From an uncultured bacterium (GTDB lineage Bacteria; Actinomycetota; Coriobacteriia; Coriobacteriales; Coriobacteriaceae), in assembly GCA_905216075.1 (NCBI GenBank), contig CAJMSO010000007.1:1-21565 (forward strand): a DNA stretch of 21,565 nucleotides. The letters are read 5' to 3'. Shown in pieces: positions 1 through 7,721 of this stretch (position 1 is the stretch's first letter; each line of letters opens with the position of its first letter). A model generated the notes under the pieces. That model made no database searches. It saw only the letters and a list, made by a program, of their open reading frames with translations, and had not been told where the DNA came from. The translations under genes and the position numbers were made by a program.

Positions 1-2
1 TG

Positions 3-74
3 CCCCAGGTCGCCCCGAAAGAGGAGCGACGCGTACTTTGGTACGCGAGCGACGGTTTGAGGGGCGAGATGGGG
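3..74. other. structured gene-free sequence at the left edge
   Basis: The first 111 bases hold no convincing gene. A long imperfect inverted repeat is visible: CCCCA and TCGCCCC (about 3-16) pair with GGGGCGA and TGGGG (61-74), separated by a two-base internal loop. Inside it lies a perfect 7-bp hairpin, CGCGTAC (30-36) with GTACGCG (41-47), loop TTTG. This could be an RNA structure, or the 3' end of a gene cut by the window edge: two plus-strand frames are open from base 1. I cannot tell which. Confidence 0.35.
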
Positions 75-111
75 TGCTTGGGGCCGGCGCAGCGTCAAGC
101 CTTAAAGGTGG

Positions 112-822
112 TTACCAGGGCGTTCTTGCGGTTGAGGACTCGATGGCTTCGTGGCGTTTGAGCTCGCGGCGCATGGTTTGTGAGTTGAGCCAGGCTGCTT
201 GCCAGCCGCGGATGGGGTAGTGCGTCTGGTCGAGCTCAAACTGCGTATGGCCGCAGGCGTTGATGATCGTCGTTCCACACACATGCTGCCGCTCGCGCTG
301 AAAATCGTAACCGTAGCTTTGGTGTACATGCCCATGCACCATGTAGTCGGCCCCCCAGGACTCAAGCGCCGTGTTAAAGCACTCAAACCCTCGATGCGGC
401 AGATCGTCCAGATCACCCATACCGGCGGCGGGTGCATGGGTAAGCAGAATGTCGCACCCGCCGACCATCCTAACCTTACGCGACAGCTTACGCATGCGCT
501 TGGACATCTCGCGTTCGGTGTACATGTTGGCGCCGTCGCGATAACGCATGGACCCGCCAAGGCCCGCAATGCGAATCCCTCGGTACGTGTACACGCTGTC
601 TTCTACGCAGATACATCCGCCCGGTGCATGACGTGCGTAGCGGTCATCGTGATTGCCACGCACGTAGATGAGCGGTTTGTTGATGACCGTAACCAAAAAC
701 TCAAGATAGTCCGGGTCCAGATCGCCGGCGGACAAAATCAGGTCGACGCCCTCAAAGCGTTCCTTGCGAAAGCACTCCCAAAGGCATCGTTCTTCGGTAT
801 CGGCTATGGCAAGGATTTTCAT
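112..822 (-). CDS. calcineurin-like metallophosphoesterase
   Basis: A 236-residue cytoplasmic protein with the ordered metal-binding blocks of calcineurin-like phosphoesterases: AGDLDPDY (D34), RGNHDD (N57, H58), LLTHAP (H129) and HGHVH (H165, H167). These proteins hydrolyse phosphomono- or diesters with two metal ions; the substrate is unknown here. The first block reads D8-T9-E10 where the family usually has Asp-x-His, so one metal ligand differs. This may be normal for a subfamily of small proteins of this type. There is no signal peptide or membrane segment. The start codon overlaps the stop codon of the upstream ParB/BMP gene as ATGA, so the two are translationally coupled and probably act together. 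Assignment to the superfamily is secure; the physiological role is not. Confidence 0.9.
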   Translation of the reverse strand: MKILAIADTEERCLWECFRKERFEGVDLILSAGDLDPDYLEFLVTVINKPLIYVRGNHDDRYARHAPGGCICVEDSVYTYRGIRIAGLGGSMRYRDGANMYTEREMSKRMRKLSRKVRMVGGCDILLTHAPAAGMGDLDDLPHRGFECFNTALESWGADYMVHGHVHQSYGYDFQRERQHVCGTTIINACGHTQFELDQTHYPIRGWQAAWLNSQTMRRELKRHEAIESSTARTPW

Positions 823-2735
823 AGGGCAGGGACTTTCGGCTCATCGTCGAGCTGCGGAATGGTGCCTACCACGTTATCCGCCAGCCAATTCATCTCGACA
901 ATCTGCGTGCTCGGCAGCGGAGGGAAGCCTTCGATCTGTACCACGCCGTTCTGGCTGTGGAGCTCGCCGCCAAAGGGGTTGATGGAACCCTCGACAATGC
1001 CGTTACGGAGCAACTGCACGAGTTTGCGCGTCTGGTAGGGTAGGCCCGGAGCGTAACGGATGTCGATAACGCCAGAGCTCATGCCGTACCAGTAGTTGAC
1101 GGCGCGCACTTGGTTGTCATCGCTGGTCTCGTCCCACGTGCCGTGCAGAAGGCTGCGAACGATGAGCTCGTAGTAACGGCCCCAGTTCCATACCGGCATG
1201 GCGATGCCGGTAACCTTGCCATCGACCAGGCGGTGGAGTCCGTAGGCCGTGGGGTCTTCGAGCGACTTTGACATGTCGGCGCCGGTCATGACGCTTACAC
1301 CTTCGCGGCACATGGCCTCGGCAAGGCCTCCGGCGGGCACATCGCCCCAAGTCAGGATAATTTGCGCACGGGGGTCGAGCAGCGAGGCGCCAATCGCAAA
1401 GGCGTTGATCTCGCTGAGCGCGCCCGAGGCGAAGACCGACGCGTGGTAGCCGATGCGGTGGTTGTCCGCCATGCTGGCGGCAAGGGCGCCCAGGAGGAAC
1501 TTGGCCTCGTACATCTTGCCAAAGTACGAACGGACGCTTTGATGGGGAAGGCCGATAGAGCAGTTGAGGAACCGAACCTGGGGATACTCAACGGCAGCCC
1601 TGAGCGTGTATTCCATCAGGCGGTGCGAGGTCGAGAAGATGACGTTTGCCCCATGTTTGACAGCCGTTTCCACGGCGGCGTAGAACACATCCGGATCGTG
1701 ACAGTCCTCGAACGCCTCGGTGCGCACGATACCGTCAAAGTGCTCATCGAGATACTGACGTCCTTGGTCGTGCAGACTGTCCCAGCTCGACGCCGCACAG
1801 GGGAACTCATGGATAAAGGCGATACGCAGGGGGTTGGCCGCCGAATAGACAGTCTTGCCCATAAAGAAGTTGAGCACGCCGGAGGTGGACTTGGCGGGCG
1901 ACTCCTCCTCATCGACGCTCGGCGCTTCGACAAGATCGACCTTGTCCTCGTCATTTTTGCCGGCAATGACCAGCTCGCGCCAAATCTTGCACAGGCGGTT
2001 TACGACGATATCCGTCGGCGTATCCAGTAGGCGGTCCTGGTTGTACACATTGAGGTAGACGAGCATGGCGTCGGCGGGCGTAATGTCCAGGTGGTCGCCG
2101 CCTGCGCGAAGGTAGGCGCGCTTAAAGAGCAGGAAGGTGTGGCGCAGGTAGTCGACCTTTTTCTGCGGCCATTTTTCGATAAGGTTCTGACCGAGCATCT
2201 TGGCGAGCGTCTCGTAGCTTCCCTCACGCGAGAACTCGATCTCGTATAGGGGGCAGACGCGCCAAAACGCGCAGAATTCACCGTACAGGCGGCTTTCGAC
2301 GGAATCCCATGTGCCGGGGTAGAGACGGGTGACCCTGGCCGAAACCGTTGGAGCGTCCAGGAATTTGAGGACACTGACGCGTTTGTTGCCTTCCTGGACA
2401 TAGAACCGATGCATGAACTCGGTGACGATGATGGGGTCGCGATAGCCCTCGGTTACCTGGATGTCGTAGAGGTTGGACCACTTGCGGGCGAACTCGGTGT
2501 TAAACGGCAGCAGGGGCATAAAGTTGCATGAAAAGGCGGACTGACGGCCTTTGGTGACCGTGCCGACGACCATTTCGAGCGGAATATCCCGCAGGCCGAC
2601 GCTCACTCGCTGACCTAAGGGGAGCTGAGCAACCAAGCTATCGAGGTCCGTAAGGTATGGATGCTCGCTTTGGCTAATGGCGCGACGGCGTCCCTGCTCG
2701 CCGCGCTTGCGTGCTTGACGATAGGCCTCTTCCAT
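819..2735 (-). CDS. cytoplasmic ParB-like/BMP (PnrA-like) ligand-binding fusion protein
   Basis: A 638-residue protein without signal peptide or lipobox. Residues about 45-130 resemble the ParB/sulfiredoxin-like fold, with PIIVTEFMHRFYVQ followed by EGNKR (115-119) and a Leu-rich helix. Residues about 140-270 are a helical linker ending in an acidic stretch. Residues about 303-600 resemble the BMP family (PnrA/TmpC, basic membrane lipoprotein): LRIAFIHEF, VIFSTSHR, a central YFGKMYEAKFLLGALAA and IGYHASVFASGALSEINAF. BMP proteins are normally exported lipoproteins that feed nucleosides to ABC transporters. This one stays inside the cell and has no transporter beside it, so a ligand-sensing or regulatory role is inferred. 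A ribosome site AAGGGAG lies 8 bases before the ATG. It is the first gene of an operon with the overlapping phosphoesterase. Confidence 0.85.
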   Translation of the reverse strand: MEEAYRQARKRGEQGRRRAISQSEHPYLTDLDSLVAQLPLGQRVSVGLRDIPLEMVVGTVTKGRQSAFSCNFMPLLPFNTEFARKWSNLYDIQVTEGYRDPIIVTEFMHRFYVQEGNKRVSVLKFLDAPTVSARVTRLYPGTWDSVESRLYGEFCAFWRVCPLYEIEFSREGSYETLAKMLGQNLIEKWPQKKVDYLRHTFLLFKRAYLRAGGDHLDITPADAMLVYLNVYNQDRLLDTPTDIVVNRLCKIWRELVIAGKNDEDKVDLVEAPSVDEEESPAKSTSGVLNFFMGKTVYSAANPLRIAFIHEFPCAASSWDSLHDQGRQYLDEHFDGIVRTEAFEDCHDPDVFYAAVETAVKHGANVIFSTSHRLMEYTLRAAVEYPQVRFLNCSIGLPHQSVRSYFGKMYEAKFLLGALAASMADNHRIGYHASVFASGALSEINAFAIGASLLDPRAQIILTWGDVPAGGLAEAMCREGVSVMTGADMSKSLEDPTAYGLHRLVDGKVTGIAMPVWNWGRYYELIVRSLLHGTWDETSDDNQVRAVNYWYGMSSGVIDIRYAPGLPYQTRKLVQLLRNGIVEGSINPFGGELHSQNGVVQIEGFPPLPSTQIVEMNWLADNVVGTIPQLDDEPKVPAL

Positions 2736-2791
2736 GGTGTCTACTCCCTTAGTCGTTTAAACAACGATATGAACCATGGTACCACGAATGA

Positions 2792-2830
2792 AAACCACTA
2801 CAAAGATGCCTGTCCCCTTTGCGGTGGTTT
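2792..2830 (-). terminator. hairpin terminator of the MscS gene
   Basis: Arms AAACCAC (2792-2798) and GTGGTTT (2824-2830), then a TA/CG internal loop, then CAAAG (2801-2805) with CTTTG (2817-2821) and an 11-base loop containing CTGTCCC. It overlaps the MscS stop codon. The U-rich tail on the minus strand is short, so efficiency is uncertain. Its loop core recurs in two other hairpins of the window. Confidence 0.6.
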
Positions 2831-3596
2831 AGGCGATGATGGGGGCGATGGCGCGGATGCAGGCGTCGGCTGCCGTGAAAGTAGTGCTGTCGTCGCTGAC
2901 GATAAAGATGATCTTTCCTTTGATGCCAAAGTCGCCGATTTCGCTAAAGAGTACGTAGGGCTCCTTGTCAAAGCCCGAGATGGGCGAGACGGCCGTTTTG
3001 GTTGCGCTCGTGAGCTCGTCTGCCAGCACGTCAAGGGAAGCCCACTTAGACGTGTCCTTTACGGCAACGGGCACGGCCACGCGCCCAAAGGGCATCAAAT
3101 GCACGAGCGTGTTCTTGGAGATGTTGGAATTGGGCACAACGATGGTCTGTCCACAGGCATCCTCAATCGTTGTATGGCGCCAAGTGATGTCTTGGACAAC
3201 GCCGGATACGCCGCCGACCTCGATATTGTCGCCGGGTTTGATGATGCCCATAAAGGTCACCTGCATGCCGCCGATAAGGTTTGATAACGTGTCCTGAAAG
3301 CCGAGCGAGATGGCGATGCCGCCGACGCCAAGAGCGGCGACGAGCGCGTTTGCGTTAATGCCAAAACAGTTGTCGAGGATAAAGCTGCCGCCAATCATCC
3401 AGATGACGGCGCGCGCGATGTTGATGAAGATACTCGATGCCGGAAGCGGGTTATCGTCTCGGTTAAGCAGATGGTTCAGGGTCTTGGATACGACCTTGGC
3501 GGCGACGGCGGTGCCTATCGCCAAGATGACGGCCCAGATGATGTTGTGGACCCACCGTTGCTCAAAGAAATGAAGAATCGGCTCAAACAATTCCAT
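2829..3596 (-). CDS. small-conductance mechanosensitive channel (MscS family)
   Basis: A 255-residue membrane protein. The start is placed at 3596 because AGGAGG lies 10 bases upstream of this ATG; an earlier in-frame start at 3641 has no ribosome site and falls in a terminator. Three membrane segments are visible: near residues 17-37, near 55-75, and the Gly/Ala-rich pore-lining helix NALVAALGVGGIAISLGFQD, followed by the usual DTLSNLIGG. The soluble beta domain follows (IKPGDNIEVGGVSGVVQDI, then the TTIEDACGQTIVVPNSNI block). The family opens under membrane tension to release solutes on hypo-osmotic shock. The length is typical of minimal MscS/YnaI-type channels. It appears to be a single-gene unit with terminators on both sides. 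Confidence 0.93.
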   Translation of the reverse strand: MELFEPILHFFEQRWVHNIIWAVILAIGTAVAAKVVSKTLNHLLNRDDNPLPASSIFINIARAVIWMIGGSFILDNCFGINANALVAALGVGGIAISLGFQDTLSNLIGGMQVTFMGIIKPGDNIEVGGVSGVVQDITWRHTTIEDACGQTIVVPNSNISKNTLVHLMPFGRVAVPVAVKDTSKWASLDVLADELTSATKTAVSPISGFDKEPYVLFSEIGDFGIKGKIIFIVSDDSTTFTAADACIRAIAPIIA

Positions 3597-3640
3597 GTAG
3601 GGAAAACCTCCTAATGATCGTTCAACCATGATACCCACCA

Positions 3641-3674
3641 AGAAGCCCGTCCGATCAAATTCGGACGGGCTTCT
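3641..3674 (-). terminator. terminator of the 5'-nucleotidase gene
   Basis: A perfect 14-bp inverted repeat, AGAAGCCCGTCCGA (3641-3654) with its complement at 3661-3674, 6-base loop. It lies about 50 bases past the nucleotidase stop and before the MscS gene. Little poly-U follows on either strand, so the call rests on stem strength and position. Confidence 0.7.
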
Positions 3675-3725
3675 GTGCTCGATATAAGGTTTACGCGGCG
3701 GGGCTGTAAGGCCCGGCGGTGTAGC

Positions 3726-5750
3726 TTAGCGTCGACGCTTCCAGATAATACCGAGCATGATGACGATGATGCCGCCGATAAGGCACGCGCCAACTACTGC
3801 CAGCGTGCGGTCTCCCGTTGCGGCGAGCTTACCGGTCGTCTTCTTGGTGATGACCTTCGTGGTCGTCGTGTCCGTCTTAGGCGAGGGCTTAGGCGTCGGG
3901 GCCGGTGTGGGCGTGGGGTCCACGGCTGCGGAGCCGAAGCCGATGGTGCCGGCGAGCCCGGCCATCTTGCTCTCCCAGCCGTTCTGCCCAATCAGCGCCC
4001 TCAGCGCCGCCTCGCACGTGCCCCACTCGGTGTACTTGGTGGCGTGTGCAAAGGTGGGAAAGTCGGTCGTGTTGGTAATGATGTAGTTGTTGGTGGCGAC
4101 GGTATAGGTCTTGGCGGGGTCGAGCGTACTGCCGTCCTTGGTGAGTGTGGCACTCACAATGCGCTTGCCTTCGGGCTGCGTCCAATCAATCGTCACGTTG
4201 ATGCCGCCAAAGGAGAGAACGCTGCCAGAGTCATCGCGCCACTTGTACTTGTCTTGCGCCTCCTGCTCGGTATGGCCGGCTGCCACGTAGGCTTGCTGAA
4301 GCTCGTAGCTGTGATTGCACTCGTCGCTGATCTGCAGTGAGTGCTCGAGCGCTGCCAGGAAGTCCGCGCCGGTCATGGTCCAGGTCTCCACGGTGTTGCC
4401 GTAAGGCGAGATAGCGATGACGTTGCCGGCGGTCACGTTGCCCGCCGCGATGCCGCCGCGGATGCCGCCAGCGTTTTCGATAGCGAAGTCCGCGCCCGTC
4501 AGGGCAAGATAGGAGCCGCAAATCACGTGGCCGATGGTCTGGGCCTTGGTGGTGTCGCCCTCCTTGCCGGGGCGGAAATCGGTGGTGCGCACCATTTCCC
4601 AACCATGCGTGCCTGCGGCGTCCTCGCCGTAGAAATAGTTGGTGGTGGATGTGCCGAGCACCTTGTTCGATTCGTTTTCAAAGTCCTCGTCGAGCGGCTT
4701 GATCTTGTTGCGGACGGCTTCAAGGCGGCTTTGGTAGTCGGAGCCCTTGTCGGGGTCTGTCAAAAGGTCGTTGACGTTCTTGGCGGTGTAGAGCTTCTCG
4801 TCGCTGCCGTCTGCAGGGACCGTGACCGTGTCATCGTCGGTCGTCTCGGTGCCATTCGTGTCGTATTTGTACGGAATGGAAAGCAGCCCCACCTCGGCAA
4901 AGGCGCTGCCTGCCTCGACAACGTGGATCGTCTTGCCGTCGGCTCCCGTCACCTTCTCGTTAAGGTTGATGTGCTCGTGGCCTGCGATAAGGGCATCGAC
5001 GCCACGGAGCCGCGTGGCAAAGGTCTTTGCGTCGAGCGTGTGCGCGATACACACAACAACATCGCAGCCCTCCTTGCGCAGCTGCTCTGCCTCGGCATTG
5101 ATGGCGTTCGCGGCACTCGAGAAGCTGGTGCCCGCGACCAGGTCCGCGCGCAGCGAGGAACCTAGCGACTCATCCATGGCTCCGACGACGCCGACCTTGA
5201 TTTTGTAGTCGAATGTGGAGTGATCCTCGCTATCCTCCCAGGTGCGATCGAGCGTCTTCGTGATGCTCGAGCTCCATGCGCCGTTCGAGGACGTTGCATT
5301 CGCGCAGAGCATGGCGAAGGGCGTGCCGGTGGTGCTGTAGCCGGTCATGGTGCGGAGTTTGTCCGCGCCGTAGCTCCAGTCGTGGTTGCCTGGCGTGGTT
5401 GCGTCGTAGCCGTCGGCGTAGAAGGTGTCCATGAGCTCGGCGATGCTCTTGCCCTCGCTCATGGTGGCGAAGGACTGTCCGTGGAAGGTGTCGCCCGCAT
5501 CGAGTAAAAGATCGGGGGCGCTGCTTTGGGCGCTATAGAGAACCGCCAGTCCGTCAAAGCCCACAGTGCCGGTGCCCTTGCTTGCGTTGTAGCTGTACTT
5601 GTAGCTGCCGTGGATATCGTTGGTGTGCATGACGGCCACGGAGCCGTCAATAGCGGCGGGCAGGTTTCCCGCGAAAGCGAGGCTTGGGATGCCTGCGAGC
5701 GCGCCGGCAAACAACGCGGTGGCCAACGCAAAGCGGGGGAGTCTTTTCAT
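3726..5750 (-). CDS. cell-wall anchored bifunctional metallophosphatase/5'-nucleotidase
   Basis: A 674-residue exported enzyme. Residues 1-27 are a signal peptide with a probable cut after AFA. The metallophosphatase domain shows HTNDIHG (D45, H47), LDAGDTFHG (D84, D87), PGNHDWSYG (N122, H123), CIAHTLD (H237) and AGHEH (H258, H260). The 5'-nucleotidase C-terminal domain follows, with NAGGIRGGIAAGNVTAGN and SPYGNTVETWTMTG in the substrate-binding half. The tail has a Pro/Thr-rich spanner, LAATG (642-646), a hydrophobic segment and KRRR, which is a sortase signal of the LAxTG type used by class E sortases. Inferred role: releasing nucleosides and phosphate from extracellular nucleotides. No sortase gene is in the window. 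AAGGA precedes the ATG, and strong hairpins lie on both sides, so it is probably monocistronic. Confidence 0.95.
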   Translation of the reverse strand: MKRLPRFALATALFAGALAGIPSLAFAGNLPAAIDGSVAVMHTNDIHGSYKYSYNASKGTGTVGFDGLAVLYSAQSSAPDLLLDAGDTFHGQSFATMSEGKSIAELMDTFYADGYDATTPGNHDWSYGADKLRTMTGYSTTGTPFAMLCANATSSNGAWSSSITKTLDRTWEDSEDHSTFDYKIKVGVVGAMDESLGSSLRADLVAGTSFSSAANAINAEAEQLRKEGCDVVVCIAHTLDAKTFATRLRGVDALIAGHEHINLNEKVTGADGKTIHVVEAGSAFAEVGLLSIPYKYDTNGTETTDDDTVTVPADGSDEKLYTAKNVNDLLTDPDKGSDYQSRLEAVRNKIKPLDEDFENESNKVLGTSTTNYFYGEDAAGTHGWEMVRTTDFRPGKEGDTTKAQTIGHVICGSYLALTGADFAIENAGGIRGGIAAGNVTAGNVIAISPYGNTVETWTMTGADFLAALEHSLQISDECNHSYELQQAYVAAGHTEQEAQDKYKWRDDSGSVLSFGGINVTIDWTQPEGKRIVSATLTKDGSTLDPAKTYTVATNNYIITNTTDFPTFAHATKYTEWGTCEAALRALIGQNGWESKMAGLAGTIGFGSAAVDPTPTPAPTPKPSPKTDTTTTKVITKKTTGKLAATGDRTLAVVGACLIGGIIVIMLGIIWKRRR

Positions 5751-5814
5751 GGCAGTTTCCTTAGTCCTTAGCCAGAATGTCTGGTTGAATATCGGATTAT
5801 CGACATAATATGCG

Positions 5815-5854
5815 AAAACCGCCGCAAGGGCCTCTGTCCCTTTGCGGCGGTTTT
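5815..5854. terminator. bidirectional-looking terminator hairpin
   Basis: Arms AAAACCGCCGC-AAGGG (5815-5830) and CCCTTTGCGGCGGTTTT (5838-5854), one bulged base, loop CCTCTGT. Its A- and T-tracts let it act in both directions. It lies downstream of the ABC operon and upstream of the nucleotidase, so on the minus strand it insulates the two units together with the hairpin at 5870-5910. Confidence 0.8.
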
Positions 5855-5869
5855 GGCGTTTGCGCAGAT

Positions 5870-5910
5870 AAAACCTACCAAAATAAACCTGTCCCTTTTT
5901 GGCAGGTTTT
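5870..5910 (-). terminator. terminator of the ABC transporter operon
   Basis: Arms AAAACCT-A-CCAAAA (5870-5883) and TTTTGG-C-AGGTTTT (5897-5910), 13-base loop containing CCTGTCCCT. It overlaps the stop codon of the ATPase gene, and TTTTAT ends the stem on the minus strand. It is followed immediately by the hairpin at 5815-5854, giving tandem terminators. Confidence 0.75.
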
Positions 5911-6703
5911 AGCTTAGCAGCATGCGGTCGTTGGCGAGCTCGCCGCCCGAGACCTCCTCGAACTTCTGCAGCAGGTCGGCCACGGTGAGCGACTTCTTCT
6001 CGTCGCCGGCCACGTCGTAGATCACATGGCCCTCGTGCATCATGATCAGACGGTTGCCCAGACGGATGGCGTCGTTCATGTTGTGCGTGACCATGAGCGT
6101 GGTCAGGTGGTTCTCGTCGACGATCTCCTCGGTCAGGTTGAGCACCTTAGAGGCCGTCTTGGGGTCGAGGGCCGCAGTGTGCTCGTCGAGCAGCAGCAGG
6201 CGCGGCCTGGTGAGCGTGGCCATCAGCAGGGTGAGTGCCTGGCGCTGGCCACCCGAGAGCAGGCCGACCTTGGCGTTGAGACGCGTGTCCAGACCAAGGT
6301 CCAGGCGCTTGAGCAGCTCAACGTACTCATCTTTCTCGGCCTTGGTGACGCCCCACGAAAGGCCGCGACGCTGGCCGCGACGCTTGGCGAGGGCCAAGTT
6401 CTCGGCAATCTGCATGTCGGCAGCGGTACCGCGCATGGGGTCCTGAAACACGCGGCCCAGGTACTTGGCGCGCTGCGACTCGCTCAGGCGCGAGATGTCG
6501 GTGCCGTCGAGCTCGATAACGCCCGAATCGAGCGGGTACACGCCGGCGATCATGTTGAGCAGCGTGGACTTGCCGGCGCCGTTGCCGCCGATCACGGTTA
6601 CAAAGTCGCCGTCATTCAGGGTGAGGTCGACGCCGGTGAGCGCGCGCTTCTCGGTGACGGTGCCCTTGTTAAAGGTCTTCTTGACATGCGAGAGCTTAAG
6701 CAT
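5909..6703 (-). CDS. ABC transporter ATP-binding protein (TrpZ-like)
   Basis: A 264-residue ATPase starting MLKLSHVKKTF. The start at 6703 is chosen because GGGAG lies 9 bases upstream. Its ATG overlaps the permease stop by 8 bases, whereas the longer reading runs back into the permease gene. Walker A is GGNGAGKS (39-46), the Q-loop Q87, the signature LSGGQRQ (149-155), Walker B LLLLDE with E174 and the H-loop H207. It couples ATP hydrolysis to import through the adjacent permease. The set matches the COG2984/COG4120/COG1101 type, which includes the streptococcal tryptophan transporter TrpXYZ. The substrate here could be tryptophan, tyrosine or another small molecule and cannot be read from sequence. 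It is the last gene of the operon. Confidence 0.93.
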   Translation of the reverse strand: MLKLSHVKKTFNKGTVTEKRALTGVDLTLNDGDFVTVIGGNGAGKSTLLNMIAGVYPLDSGVIELDGTDISRLSESQRAKYLGRVFQDPMRGTAADMQIAENLALAKRRGQRRGLSWGVTKAEKDEYVELLKRLDLGLDTRLNAKVGLLSGGQRQALTLLMATLTRPRLLLLDEHTAALDPKTASKVLNLTEEIVDENHLTTLMVTHNMNDAIRLGNRLIMMHEGHVIYDVAGDEKKSLTVADLLQKFEEVSGGELANDRMLLS

Positions 6704-7619
6704 CTGCCTCATCTCCCTTCGTGTAGGAGCTGCGGAGCTTATAGCGCTCCCAAACCACGGGCACGCACAGGGCCACAGCGACAATTACGGCGGAGAGCAG
6801 CTTCATGTCGTTGGCGTCCATGCCCAACTGCAGCACGATGGCGCGGATAAGGAAGTACACCACGGAGCCAAAGACGGCGGAGGCAAGACGGACGCTAAAC
6901 TGCGTGAGGCCGCCGGGCAGCAGACGGCCGAGCACCTCGCCGATAACAATGGCGGCAAGACCGATAACGATGGCACCGGTGCCCATACCAATGTCGGCAT
7001 ACTTTTGGCTCTGGCAGATGAGCGCGCCCGAAAGGCCGATGAGGGCGTTGGAGAGCACGAGGGCGATCATCTTGGTGGAGTTGGTGTTGACGCCCAGAGC
7101 GCGGATCATGTACTCGTTGTTGCCGGTGGCTCGCAGCGCCGAGCCGATCTCGGTGCCAAAGAACCAATACAGGATGGCAACGATAGCCACGGCGAGCAGG
7201 ATGCCCAAGATGATGGCAACGGTGGACTGCGGCAGACCGGTCATATTGCTGACGGCGGAGAACACGGTGCCCTTGGCAAGAATTGGCGTATTGGACTTGC
7301 CCATGATGCGCAGGTTGATGGACCACAGGCTGATCTGGGTGAGGATTCCGGCGAGGATCGCGGGAATCTCGAAGACGGTGGTCAAAATGCCCGTGACGGC
7401 ACCCGCGATGGCGCCGGCGCACATACCGGCCAGCACGGCGAGCAGCGGGTCGACGTTGTTATTGACGATGAGCACAGCGCAGACGCAGCCGCCGAGGGCA
7501 AAGCTGCCGTCGCAGGTCATATCGGGAATGTCGAGCAGGCGGAACGTGATAAACACGCCAAGCACCATAATGCCCCAGAGGACGCCCTGCGAAACGGCGC
7601 CCTGCAATGCAATGAGCAT
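6696..7619 (-). CDS. ABC transporter permease (TrpY-like)
   Basis: A 307-residue polytopic membrane protein with about eight or nine hydrophobic segments, of the branched-chain amino acid type permease fold. The N-terminal block FRLLDIPDMTCDGSFALGG is characteristic of the permease paired with ABC_sub_bind lipoproteins. AGGAGG lies 8 bases before the ATG. It overlaps the ATPase gene by 8 bases, so the two are translationally coupled. It is separated from the lipoprotein gene by about 200 bases holding a hairpin at 7722-7755, which could lower permease and ATPase expression relative to the binding protein. It forms the translocation channel for the ligand captured by the lipoprotein encoded upstream. 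Confidence 0.92.
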   Translation of the reverse strand: MLIALQGAVSQGVLWGIMVLGVFITFRLLDIPDMTCDGSFALGGCVCAVLIVNNNVDPLLAVLAGMCAGAIAGAVTGILTTVFEIPAILAGILTQISLWSINLRIMGKSNTPILAKGTVFSAVSNMTGLPQSTVAIILGILLAVAIVAILYWFFGTEIGSALRATGNNEYMIRALGVNTNSTKMIALVLSNALIGLSGALICQSQKYADIGMGTGAIVIGLAAIVIGEVLGRLLPGGLTQFSVRLASAVFGSVVYFLIRAIVLQLGMDANDMKLLSAVIVAVALCVPVVWERYKLRSSYTKGDEADA

Positions 7620-7721
7620 GCTTCATACCTCCTAGGATAGGGTGGACACGTGATTCACCATAATAGCGGTAACAATGCATAGAAGAGCTGCGGACAGACG
7701 TTTTGTTTTACCTGAAACAAG

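Noticed and set aside
199..1038. Long open plus-strand frame opposite the phosphoesterase and fusion genes
   Set aside because: It is the mirror of two genes with clear motifs, has no ribosome site and no recognisable protein features; G+C-rich genes routinely leave such open frames on the opposite strand.
6465..7640. Long plus-strand open frame opposite the ABC permease and ATPase
   Set aside because: His/Gly/Asp-rich nonsense composition; the minus strand has the Walker and permease motifs and proper ribosome sites.
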